64,000 bases of DNA from Bradyrhizobium lupini (GTDB lineage: Bacteria > Pseudomonadota > Alphaproteobacteria > Rhizobiales > Xanthobacteraceae). The DNA is taken from assembly GCF_040939785.1 (NCBI RefSeq), contig NZ_CP162553.1:1550001-1614000 (forward strand). Reading direction: 5' to 3'. The translations under genes were made by a program, and so were the position numbers. The notes beneath the pieces are model-generated. The model saw nothing but the letters and a program-made list of their open reading frames with translations, did not search any database and was not told the DNA's origin. Shown one piece after another: positions 7,941 through 15,691 of this stretch (the stretch's first letter is position 1; every line of letters starts with the position of its first letter).

Positions 7941-8762
7941 ATGTCCGACATGTCCAGCACGACCGAAATTCCCTACGCCGACGGCAAGATCCTCAAGCAC
8001 ACAGCCAGTGGCGTCGGCGTGATCACGTTCAACAATCCCGACAAGCGCAACGCGATGTCGCTGGAGATGTGGGAGGGATTTGGCGAGGCGCTGACCGCCT
8101 TACGCGATGACGCTGCCGTGCGCGTCGTGATCCTGCGCGGCGGCGGTGGCAAGGCATTCGTGTCGGGCGCCGACATCAGCCAGTTCGAGAAGACGCGCCA
8201 TAACGCCGCCGCTTCCGAGGAATACGCAAAACGCAGCGCCGCCCAGCGCGCGCTGCTCGCCGATTATCCCAAGCCAACGATTGCCTGCATCCAGGGTTTT
8301 TGTCTCGGCGGCGGCATGCAGGTGGCGATGCTCGCCGACATCCGCATCGCCTCCCATGGCAGCCAGTTCGGCATTCCCGCGGCGAAGCTCGGCATCGCTT
8401 ATGGCTATGACGGCTTGCGGCACTTGGTGTCGCTGGTTGGCCCGTCCTGGGCACGGCTCCTGATGTATACGGGCATGCGCATCGATGCGTCGGAAGCGCT
8501 GCGCATCGGGTTGGTCGAGCGCGTGCTTCCGGAGGATCAGCTCTGGGGCGAGACCATGGCCATCGCCGAGACGATCTCGCAAAATGCGCCGCTCGCGATC
8601 AAGGCCGCCAAGCTCACCATCGCGCAAGTGTTGAAGGACGAAAGCGCGCGCGACATGGACGCGATCAGGGCGGTCGGCACGGCCTGTATGGACAGCGTGG
8701 ATTTTCGCGAGGGCCGGCAGGCCTTCATGGAGAAGCGCAAGCCGCAGTTCCAGGGACAGTGA
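7941..8762 (+). CDS. Enoyl-CoA hydratase/isomerase family protein
   Basis: Crotonase-fold enzyme of 273 residues acting on acyl-CoA thioesters. Family signatures are the oxyanion-hole strands GGGGKAFVSGADISQFE (about 70-85) and IQGFCLGGGMQVAMLADIRIAS (about 116-137), and the PAAKLGIAYGYDGLRHL segment. The acidic residue at the usual second catalytic position is not obvious, so the family is clear but hydratase versus isomerase or another crotonase activity is not. ATG 7950 is an alternative start. The gene stands between the L,D-transpeptidase and a small secreted protein and has no beta-oxidation partners nearby. Confidence 0.85.
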   Translation: MSDMSSTTEIPYADGKILKHTASGVGVITFNNPDKRNAMSLEMWEGFGEALTALRDDAAVRVVILRGGGGKAFVSGADISQFEKTRHNAAASEEYAKRSAAQRALLADYPKPTIACIQGFCLGGGMQVAMLADIRIASHGSQFGIPAAKLGIAYGYDGLRHLVSLVGPSWARLLMYTGMRIDASEALRIGLVERVLPEDQLWGETMAIAETISQNAPLAIKAAKLTIAQVLKDESARDMDAIRAVGTACMDSVDFREGRQAFMEKRKPQFQGQ

Positions 8763-8942
8763 TTCCGTCGCCAGCGAGCAAAATGAAACAATCCAGAGTG
8801 CCTCTGCCTGCTTGGCTCTTCGCGATGACGGCGGGCAAACTGAACATGCATTCAGGAAGATTAAATTCCCACGGCCCCGCAACACCATAGCAACCAGCTG
8901 ATTTGCTGGAAGTTCTCTCGCCATCAAACGAGGGAGATTGCG

Positions 8943-9227
8943 ATGAAACTGAAATTTGCTGTTGTTGGTCTGGCTGCCCTGGGCGGCGCCGCTCTCGCAT
9001 CAGGACAGGCACTCGCAGCGATGCCGAACGGCATTCCGCAGGCCGACCGTATCGCGAGCGGCCCGGCAGCCGACGTCGATCAGGTGCGCTGGGTCTGCAA
9101 CCCCTGGGGTCGCTGCTTCTGGCGTCCGAATTATTACGGCGCCTACGGTTTTTACGGCGGCCCGCGACGCTTCTACGGCGGCCGTCCGTGGGGCTGGGGC
9201 GGCCACCGCCACTGGCGTCGCTGGTGA
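8943..9227 (+). CDS. Small secreted Gly/Tyr/Trp/Arg-rich protein
   Basis: Unrecognised 94-residue exported protein. A clean signal peptide (MKLKFAVVGLAALGGAALASGQALA) is followed by an acidic-neutral stretch and then a C-terminal half dominated by Gly, Tyr, Phe, Trp and Arg (NPWGRCFWRPNYYGAYGFYGG and on to HRHWRRW). Such low-complexity tails are common in rhizobial secreted proteins of unknown function and may bind polysaccharide or surface components. That role is inference. A GAGGGAG-type ribosome site precedes the ATG, and a hairpin follows the stop at 9233-9251. It is probably monocistronic. Confidence 0.7.
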   Translation: MKLKFAVVGLAALGGAALASGQALAAMPNGIPQADRIASGPAADVDQVRWVCNPWGRCFWRPNYYGAYGFYGGPRRFYGGRPWGWGGHRHWRRW

Positions 9228-9232
9228 ATTTC

Positions 9233-9251
9233 GAGGGGCCGCGAGGCCCTC
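9233..9251. terminator. Probable terminator after the small secreted protein gene
   Basis: GAGGGGCC, loop GCGA, GGCCCTC, followed by TTCCTT. The stem has one unmatched G. It lies six bases after the stop at 9227 and just before the end of the convergent dehydrogenase gene, so it may serve both. Confidence 0.5.
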
Positions 9252-9259
9252 TTCCTTGA

Positions 9260-10338
9260 CTACAGCGCCGCAAGTACCGCCTTCGTAATGTCGGCGGTAC
9301 CGTTGCTGCCGCCGAACTCCATCGGCTTGAGGCCGCCGGCGTAGACCTTGTCCACAGCGCGCTCGATTTGCTCGCAGGCCTCGGCGGCGCCCTCGACACC
9401 GTGCTTGTCGGCGAGCCAGTCCAGCATCATTGCAGCCGACAAGATCATCCCGGTGGGATTGGCCTTGCCCTGCCCCATGATGTCGGGCGCGGTGCCGTGG
9501 CAAGGCTGGAACGCGGCATATTTGTCGCCGATGTCGGCCGAGGGCGCCATGCCGAGGCCGCCGATCAGGCTCGCGGTGATGTCGGAGACGATGTCTCCGA
9601 ACATGTTCTCCATCACCATCACGTCGAAATCCCAAGGACGCTTCACCAGCATCGCTGAGCAAGCATCGACATAGAGCCGGTCGGTCTTCACCTCCGGATG
9701 ACGCTTGGCGATCTCGTCGAAGATGCCGCGGAAGAACGCAAAGGCCTTGAACACGTTCGCCTTGTCGACGCAGGCCAGCGCGCCGGGCTTGCCGCGCGCC
9801 TTGCGCCGCTCGGCGAGGCGAAACGAGAACTCGAACAGGCGCTCGGACGTCTTGCGCGTGATCACCATGGTTTCGCGCGCCTCCTCATGGGTGACGACGC
9901 CCTTGCCCATCGAGGCGAACAGGCCTTCGGTGGACTCCCTGATCACGACGAGATCGATGCCGCGCTGGTCGGCGCCGACGATCGGGCTCGGCACGCCCGG
10001 AATGAGCCGCGCCGGGCGCACACCGGCATAGAGATCGAAGATGAAGCGCAGCTCGATCTGCGGCGCGATCTCGGTGTTGTCAGGATAGCGCACCGACGGC
10101 AGGCCGCAGGCGCCGAGCAGGATCGCGTCCGCCTCCTCGCACAGCTTGATGGTGGTGTCCGGCATCGACTTGCCGGCGGCGAGATAATGATTGGCGCCCG
10201 CCGGCCCTCGGTGAAGCGAAAGCTCAGGCCGGATTTCGTCTCGATCTTGCGCAGGACTTCGATGGCCGGCGCCATGACTTCGGGACCGATGCCGTCACCG
10301 GCAAGCACGGCAATGTGGAAGGCATTATTTGCGGACAT
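9260..10338 (-). pseudogene. Isocitrate/isopropylmalate dehydrogenase family gene with a one-base frameshift
   Basis: Beta-decarboxylating dehydrogenase, NAD(P)- and metal-dependent, acting on a malate-type 2-hydroxyacid (isopropylmalate or tartrate-like; substrate not determinable). The N-terminus MSANNAFHIAVLAGDGIGPEVMAPA is encoded from 10338 in one frame as far as ...LSFRFTEG. The protein then continues only in another frame (ANHYLAAGKSMPDTT... to the C-terminus at 9260). Restoring one G to the G-run read from the minus strand at about 10205-10207 joins the halves into a normal 359-residue protein. Motifs such as VVIRESTEGLF and ENMFGDIVSDI are intact downstream. It is either a recent pseudogene or a homopolymer sequencing error. 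Confidence 0.82.
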
Positions 10339-10366
10339 GGGAAGCCTCAGGAGGAGCGAGCTAAAT

Positions 10367-10453
10367 CGTCATTGCGAGCGAAGCGAAGCAATCCAGAACT
10401 GCATCTGCGGAAACACTCTGGATTGCTTCGTCGCTTCGCTCCTCGCAATGACG
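10367..10453. repeat. Palindromic intergenic repeat, family A copy 1
   Basis: An 87-bp imperfect palindrome: CGTCATTGCGAG at the left end is mirrored by CTCGCAATGACG at the right, and inner arms CAATCCAG / CTGGATTG flank a variable centre. A second copy lies at 14544-14630. It sits between two minus-strand genes. Confidence 0.85.
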
Positions 10454-10469
10454 GAGGATGGAGCGTTGG

Positions 10470-11537
10470 TTACGGCGTCAGCACCGTGCGGCCAACCACC
10501 GCGCCCTGCTGCAGCTGCACCAGCGCGTCGTTGGCCTTGGCGAGCGGCTGCCGCGTCACGGGGATCGGCGCTATGTTCTTCGCTCGCACCAGGTCGAGCA
10601 GCTCCTGCGTCTCGCGCAAATTGCCGACATAGCTGCCCTGGATCGTCACCGCCTTGATCGGAATCAGCGGCAGCGCCCAGGTCGCACCGCCGCCGAACAG
10701 GCCGACGAGGACGAGCTTGCCGCCCTTGGTCAGGCAGTCGAAGCCGAGTTGCGTGGTGGCGGCGTTTCCGACGAGATCGAGCACGGCGCGGATGGGACCA
10801 CCGGCTTTCTTGGCAAGCTGCTCCAGCGCGTCGGCCGCCTTGGGATCGACGGTCGCGAGCGCGCCGGCTTGCTCCGCCGCTTCGCGTTTCTTCGCGTCGA
10901 TGTCGACCATGATCGCGCCCTTGCCGCCCATCGCCTTCAGCAGCGACAGTGCCATCAGGCCAAGTCCGCCGGCGCCGAACATCACGATCGGCGTGTCGAA
11001 GTGCTGCTCGAGCTTCTTCAGCGCGCTGTAGGTCGTGACGCCCGAGCAGGCGTAGGGTGCAGCTGACGCGGGATCGAGGCCTTTGAGGTTGAGCAAATAG
11101 CGCGGATGCGGCACCAGCATGTGGTCGGAATAGCCGCCGGCGCAATAGACGCCGAGCGAGCGCGGCGTCAGGCACATGTTCTCGTCACCGGCGAGACAGG
11201 TCGCGCATTTGCCGCAACCGATCCAGGGATAGACCAGCCCGACATCGCCGATCTTCACGTCGCCCTGGTCCGACGACTTCACGTCCGGGCCGAAGGCGAG
11301 CACCTCGCCGACCGTCTCGTGCCCCATGGTCAGCGGCAGGTTGATGCCGCGATCCTTCAGCGAGAGCGGCTTGCGGCCGTGGCCGAGATCGTAGCCACCT
11401 TCCCAAATGTGAAGGTCGCTATGGCAGACGCCGGCCGCCTTCACCTTGATCAGCACCTGCGTGCCGGACGGTTGCGGCGTGGCCTCGTCGAACTCCTGCA
11501 GCGGCGCCTTGAAATCGGCGACCTTGAAACTTTTCAT
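10470..11537 (-). CDS. Zinc-dependent alcohol dehydrogenase
   Basis: Medium-chain NAD(P)-dependent alcohol dehydrogenase of 355 residues. The catalytic zinc site is Cys38 (GVCHSDLH), His73-Glu74 (MGHETVGEV) and a later Cys in PYACSGVTTYSAL. The structural zinc cysteines are 108, 111, 114 and 122 (GCGKCATCLAGDENMC). The Rossmann fold begins at GAGGLGLMAL. The start MKSFKVADFK at 11537 was chosen because GGGAGGA lies seven to ten bases upstream; a longer N-terminal reading has no family similarity. It probably oxidises a primary alcohol or reduces an aldehyde in the cytoplasm. A palindromic repeat separates it from the frameshifted dehydrogenase downstream. Confidence 0.88.
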   Translation of the reverse strand: MKSFKVADFKAPLQEFDEATPQPSGTQVLIKVKAAGVCHSDLHIWEGGYDLGHGRKPLSLKDRGINLPLTMGHETVGEVLAFGPDVKSSDQGDVKIGDVGLVYPWIGCGKCATCLAGDENMCLTPRSLGVYCAGGYSDHMLVPHPRYLLNLKGLDPASAAPYACSGVTTYSALKKLEQHFDTPIVMFGAGGLGLMALSLLKAMGGKGAIMVDIDAKKREAAEQAGALATVDPKAADALEQLAKKAGGPIRAVLDLVGNAATTQLGFDCLTKGGKLVLVGLFGGGATWALPLIPIKAVTIQGSYVGNLRETQELLDLVRAKNIAPIPVTRQPLAKANDALVQLQQGAVVGRTVLTP

Positions 11538-11721
11538 TGGCGTCCTCCCGGATATTTTTCTTATCGTCGCCACCATGGCATGGGCGGCAGGACGAGACAA
11601 ACTCGGACCTGTCTAATTTAGGCTGACGGATGATGGCAAGCCGGCCACGCGCAACGCCGCATTGCTTGCCACAGCGTGGTATCCGTCAGACTTCCCGTGA
11701 GACTTGCCGTCAGCCTTGCCC

Positions 11722-12918
11722 TCAGCCTTGCACGGCTGTTTTGCCTGACGGAATTGGCGCATTGTCGGTGAGCCCGATCTCCGCGCGCAGTCCGTCCGTG
11801 TGCTCGCCAAGAACGGCCATCGTCTTGCCCGGTGTTGTATCAGCACCGGTCATCCGGAACGGCAGATTGAGGACCTGGAACGAGCCGCCTTCATCCTCGA
11901 CAGACGAGAGCGCCTCTCGGTGCGCGAGCTGCGGATCGGCCAGTGCTTCGGACACAGTGCGGTAGGCCGAGGCCGGCACGCCGGCCGCACCTAACGCGAC
12001 AAGACAGACATCGGTCGAGAGCTGCCGCGACCAGGCCTCGACACCGTCCATCAAGTCGGCCCAATGATCGCGACGCGCGGCGTAGGTGGAGAAGCGCGGA
12101 TCGGAGATCCATTCGGGGCGGCCGATCACTCCCATCAGTCCCTGAAACGTCTTCTCGCTGGCAACCGTGATCATGACATAACCGCTCGCCGTCTCGGTCG
12201 GCCCGAACATCGGGCGCGGCGGCGGCTTCACGGTGAACTGCGAGTTCTGCAACTCGATCAATGTCAGCGTCAGCATCGATTCCAGCATGGAAACGTCGAT
12301 ATGCTGGCCGAGCCCAGTCAGGGTGCGCTGGTAGAGCGCCGACGCGATCGCGCCGAACCCGTAGGTGCCGGTGACGACGTCGGCATGGTAGATGCCGCAA
12401 TAATCCGGGCGGCTGCGGCCGGGCTGATAGGCGAGATGCGCCATGTCGTAGCCCGAGGCTGCATGGATCACCGGCGCATAGGCCGGCAGCTCGGCCGACG
12501 GGCCGCTCTGGCCGTAGCCGGAGATCGAGCAGTAGATCAACTTCGGGTTGACCGTGCGTATTCTGTCATAGTCGAGCCGCAGCCGATGCATCACGCCCGG
12601 GCGGAAGTTCTCGACCAGGATGTCGGCAGTCGCGGCCAGCCGGCGGACCGCCTCCTTGCCGTCCTCGGACTTGAGGTCGAGCACGACGCTCTTCTTGCCG
12701 ACGTTGAGCTGGCCGAACACGGTGCTGCAGCCCTTGCGCAGCGGCGGCCGGGTCCGCATCGTCTCGCCGCCGTCGGTCTCGATCTTGATGACCTCGGCGC
12801 CCATGTCGGCGAGCATCCGCGCACAATGGGGACCGGCGATGGTGGTCGAAAAATCCAGGACCCTAAGGCCGGCGAAGGCCTTTGGCGTGGTCCCCTCATG
12901 CTTATCTGATAGCTGCAT
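11722..12918 (-). CDS. CaiB/BaiF-family (type III) CoA-transferase
   Basis: Class III acyl-CoA transferase of 398 residues that moves CoA between carboxylic acids. The N-terminus after a short leader shows the family pattern FAGLRVLDFSTTIAGPHCARMLADMGAEVIKIE. It is followed by VLDLKSEDGKEAVRRL and NFRPGVMHRL. The region around IYHADVVTGTYG contains the likely catalytic aspartate, and the C-terminal half (ETASGYVMITV..., FRMTGADTTPG) is complete. The start MQLSDKHEG at 12918 was chosen because upstream sequence in the same frame is antisense to glgA and unrelated. The acid substrate is unknown. It is divergent from glgA across 195 bases. Confidence 0.87.
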   Translation of the reverse strand: MQLSDKHEGTTPKAFAGLRVLDFSTTIAGPHCARMLADMGAEVIKIETDGGETMRTRPPLRKGCSTVFGQLNVGKKSVVLDLKSEDGKEAVRRLAATADILVENFRPGVMHRLRLDYDRIRTVNPKLIYCSISGYGQSGPSAELPAYAPVIHAASGYDMAHLAYQPGRSRPDYCGIYHADVVTGTYGFGAIASALYQRTLTGLGQHIDVSMLESMLTLTLIELQNSQFTVKPPPRPMFGPTETASGYVMITVASEKTFQGLMGVIGRPEWISDPRFSTYAARRDHWADLMDGVEAWSRQLSTDVCLVALGAAGVPASAYRTVSEALADPQLAHREALSSVEDEGGSFQVLNLPFRMTGADTTPGKTMAVLGEHTDGLRAEIGLTDNAPIPSGKTAVQG

Positions 12919-13113
12919 GCCTGCTTGCGTCCTTGAGTCACTTAGGAACTTATCGAAGTTCTCTGTTGTTGGTGCGCCGACCCTAGAGGGCGGCCGCTGA
13001 GTAGGAAAGTCTTTACCGAACAGACACGTCTCGCGGGCGGGTTTGGGAATTCCAGGGCAACTGGACCCGTTCTTGCATAGCAGCAATCGGGCTCCGGCAG
13101 AGGGCAGCAGTTC

Positions 13114-14529
13114 TTGAGGGTCTTGTTCGTTACGACAGAAATGGACGACTTTGTCCGCGTCGGCGGACTTGGAGCCGTTTCCGCTGCACTCCCCCGAGCC
13201 CTTCGTCCTTTCGCCGACATCCGGATCATGTTGCCCGGCTATCGCGACATCATCGAACAACTCACGCATATTCAGGTCGTTGGCCGCTGTCCGGCGTTCG
13301 CGGAGATGCCGGCCTGCTCGCTCGGCCGCGCCGCGACCAAGGACGGCCTGCCGGTCTATGTGCTGTTGTGCTCGCAACTCTACGACCGGCCCGGCAACCC
13401 CTATGGCGACGAGTCCGGGCGCGACTGGCCCGATAACGACATCCGTTTCGCGCGCTTTGCCTCGGCCGCCGCTGAGCTGGCGATGGGCACGCTGGACAAG
13501 GATTGGGCAGCAGACCTGATCCACGCCAATGACTGGCAGGCTTCGCTCGTGCCGGCCTACCTCGCCTGGCGCGGCTCCAAGCTGCCGTCGATCCTGACCA
13601 TTCACAACCTCGCCTATCAGGGCCTCTTCCCGAAGGACTCGCTGCGGCGGATCGGCGCGCCGGAGAGCTCCTTCCACATCGACGGCGTCGAGTTCTACGA
13701 CCAGCTCTCCTTCCTCAAGGCCGGGCTGGTCTACGCCTCGCATCTCACCACAGTCAGCGGCACCTATGCGCGGGAGATCACCACGGATGAATTCGGCTGC
13801 GGTCTCGAAGGCCTGCTTCGAGTCCGCTCCGACGCGGCCGAGCTCACCGGCATCCTCAACGGCATCGACGAGAGCTGGGACCCGCGTTCCTGCGCCCAGC
13901 TTGCCCAGCAGTTCGGCGCCGGCGACTGGGTCGGCAAGAAGGCCAATGCGGATTACGTGCGCAAGCAGTTCGGGCTTGCGGTGTCGCGCGGCCCGATGTT
14001 CGGCATCGTCGCCCGCCTCGTGCACCAGAAGGGCATCGACCTCGTGCTGGCGGCGGCCGACGAGATCGTCGATGCCGGCGGGCAGATCGTGGTCACCGGC
14101 TCCGGCGAGCCGGCGCTCGAGCAGGCGCTAATCGACGCGCATCGCCGGCGGCCTGACGCGATCGGGGTCGTGATCGGCTTCAACGAGGCCCAGGCGCGCC
14201 GCATCTTCGCCGGTAGCGACTTCACATTGATGCCGTCACGCTTCGAGCCCTGCGGGCTCAGCCAGATGTACGCCCAGCGCTTCGGCTCGCTGCCGATCGG
14301 CCACCAGACCGGCGGCCTCGCCGAGACCATTACCGACGGCGAAACCGGCTTCCTGTTCTCAAAACCTTCGCATGAATCCTTCCTCGGCGGCGTCCGCCGT
14401 GCGTTCTCCGCCTTCATGGCGCAGGACCAGCTCGACACCATGCGTCGCAGTGCGATGGGACGGTCGTTCTCCTGGAGCATCCCGGCCGGCAGCTACAACG
14501 CGCTGTACCGGAAGCTGGCGGCGGTGTGA
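13114..14529 (+). CDS. glgA: Glycogen synthase, ADP-glucose type
   Basis: Family GT5 glycogen synthase of 471 residues, which extends alpha-1,4-glucan from ADP-glucose. The N-terminal nucleotide-binding loop reads RVGGLGAVSAALPRALRPF, where many homologues have Lys in KxGGL. The HANDWQASLVPAYL and TIHNLAYQGLFP motifs are intact, as is the C-terminal EPCGLSQMYAQRFGSLPI block with the retaining-glycosyltransferase Glu. The start is TTG at 13114 (MRVLFVTTEMDDF); AGAGGGCAG upstream provides a ribosome site. No glgB, glgC or glgP is adjacent. A second glycogen-related gene is at 36871-39075. A palindromic repeat follows the stop. Confidence 0.9.
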   Translation: MRVLFVTTEMDDFVRVGGLGAVSAALPRALRPFADIRIMLPGYRDIIEQLTHIQVVGRCPAFAEMPACSLGRAATKDGLPVYVLLCSQLYDRPGNPYGDESGRDWPDNDIRFARFASAAAELAMGTLDKDWAADLIHANDWQASLVPAYLAWRGSKLPSILTIHNLAYQGLFPKDSLRRIGAPESSFHIDGVEFYDQLSFLKAGLVYASHLTTVSGTYAREITTDEFGCGLEGLLRVRSDAAELTGILNGIDESWDPRSCAQLAQQFGAGDWVGKKANADYVRKQFGLAVSRGPMFGIVARLVHQKGIDLVLAAADEIVDAGGQIVVTGSGEPALEQALIDAHRRRPDAIGVVIGFNEAQARRIFAGSDFTLMPSRFEPCGLSQMYAQRFGSLPIGHQTGGLAETITDGETGFLFSKPSHESFLGGVRRAFSAFMAQDQLDTMRRSAMGRSFSWSIPAGSYNALYRKLAAV

Positions 14530-14543
14530 GGCCTGCGTGTCCT

Positions 14544-14630
14544 CGTCATTGCGAGCGTAGCGAAGCAATCCAGACTGTTTCCGTGGCAGCAGCCTGGATT
14601 GCTTCGTCGCAAGAGCTCCTCGCAATGACG
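14544..14630. repeat. Palindromic intergenic repeat, family A copy 2
   Basis: Same ends as the copy at 10367 (CGTCATTGCGAG ... CTCGCAATGACG) with inner arms GCAATCCAG / CTGGATTGC. It lies between the ends of convergent glgA and the MpaB-type gene, so the hairpin RNA could also help end transcription. Confidence 0.85.
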
Positions 14631-14656
14631 GTGGTTTGTGGCAACGGCGGAGGACT

Positions 14657-15655
14657 TCACCCCCTCCCGCGCACATCCATCTGCGACCGTCCGATCCAGG
14701 CACGGTTGAGGCACCGCGTCATCCAGTCGGGCTGCGGCTCTCCGCGCAGCCGCGCTTGCGCTTCCTGGTAGGGACCGACATAGCGCAGCCGGTCTGGCAA
14801 CCTTGGATAGACCCGCCGTATCCATCGCAGCGCCTTCTCGGCGGATCTGGTGTCACGCTCGTCAAGCTCGAACCCGAATCCCACACGCAAGCTTTCCGGC
14901 AGCAGGCTCGCGGTGAGCGCGCGATACCAGCGCGGCGGACGCAACCACGGGCGCGCTCCACCAAAGATCTGCGCGGCGATCTCGCGCGCGGCCGGGCTGA
15001 CGGTCAGCGTATCCGACTGCGTCATTGCCGCGGTGTAGGCCGCAAAGCCGGACCAGTCCGCCGGCAGATCGTGCGCCGTCAACCCGAACAACGCACCGAA
15101 CAACCGACTCTCGGCCCAGTAGCGTTCGCGTTCGTCCGCCGAGAGCGGCGGCAAGACCAGATCATGCGCCATCAGCGCGGTCTCGACCAGCGTGGCATGA
15201 ACCCAGCGCAGCGACGGGATGTCGTTGGCACAGTAGCGCGAGCCTGCCGCGAATGGACCGACGGTCTCGGGCATCTCGCCGACGATCATGCTGTGGCGCC
15301 GGTGCAATTGCCGCGACGACAACAGCGCGCGGTCAAGCGAACCGAACACCATGGCAAAGACGATGTCGAAGGTGCGGTGAAATCGTCCGATCGGATCAGC
15401 GAGGGTTTTCGAATGCTCGGCGATGGCGGCGGCGACCCAGGGATGCGCGAGTTGAAGGAGCAGCGCCCGGCCGGCGCCGAGAAAGATCACGGCCTCGCGG
15501 TCGATTTGCCAGGTCACCGTGTCAGGGCCGAACACGCCGGCGACCGGTCCCGCCGCGTTGGCGCGGACGGTATCAAGGGCAGATTCAAGTTCGCTCCCGG
15601 ACACCACCTGCAGGGACTTTCGATTGCGGACCAGGACCGACAATCCGCAAGGCAT
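14657..15655 (-). CDS. Oxygenase MpaB-family (DUF2236) protein
   Basis: Protein of 332 residues with the signature of the MpaB/DUF2236 family: WQIDREAVIFLGAGRALLLQLAHPWVAAAI near residues 48-78, then GRFHRTFDIVFAMVFGS and a conserved RWVHATLVETALMAHDLV segment rich in His. The family includes heme-dependent oxygenases such as MpaB and latex-clearing-type proteins, and the conserved His residues are candidate heme ligands. No substrate can be assigned here. The ATG at 15655 has no strong ribosome site, so the first 20 residues are uncertain. It is about 35 bases downstream of the patatin gene on the same strand and could be its third operon member. Confidence 0.75.
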   Translation of the reverse strand: MPCGLSVLVRNRKSLQVVSGSELESALDTVRANAAGPVAGVFGPDTVTWQIDREAVIFLGAGRALLLQLAHPWVAAAIAEHSKTLADPIGRFHRTFDIVFAMVFGSLDRALLSSRQLHRRHSMIVGEMPETVGPFAAGSRYCANDIPSLRWVHATLVETALMAHDLVLPPLSADERERYWAESRLFGALFGLTAHDLPADWSGFAAYTAAMTQSDTLTVSPAAREIAAQIFGGARPWLRPPRWYRALTASLLPESLRVGFGFELDERDTRSAEKALRWIRRVYPRLPDRLRYVGPYQEAQARLRGEPQPDWMTRCLNRAWIGRSQMDVRGRG

Positions 15656-15691
15656 GTGGCAATTCGATGAAGGGGACGATCGCTTGCGGCC

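Noticed and set aside
6138..8000. 620-codon minus-strand open frame antisense to the L,D-transpeptidase
   Set aside because: Composition is dominated by Arg, His, Gly, Asp and Val, typical of antisense frames in GC-rich genes, while the plus strand has a signal peptide and SHGC motif.
8764..8835. Possible third copy of palindromic repeat family A
   Set aside because: It has CAATCCAG and a GATGACGG end but no matching partner arms, so it is at best a decayed copy and was not annotated.
12919..14025. N-terminal extension of the CoA-transferase to 767 residues
   Set aside because: The extension is antisense to glgA and unrelated to CoA-transferases. The family-like start is at 12918.
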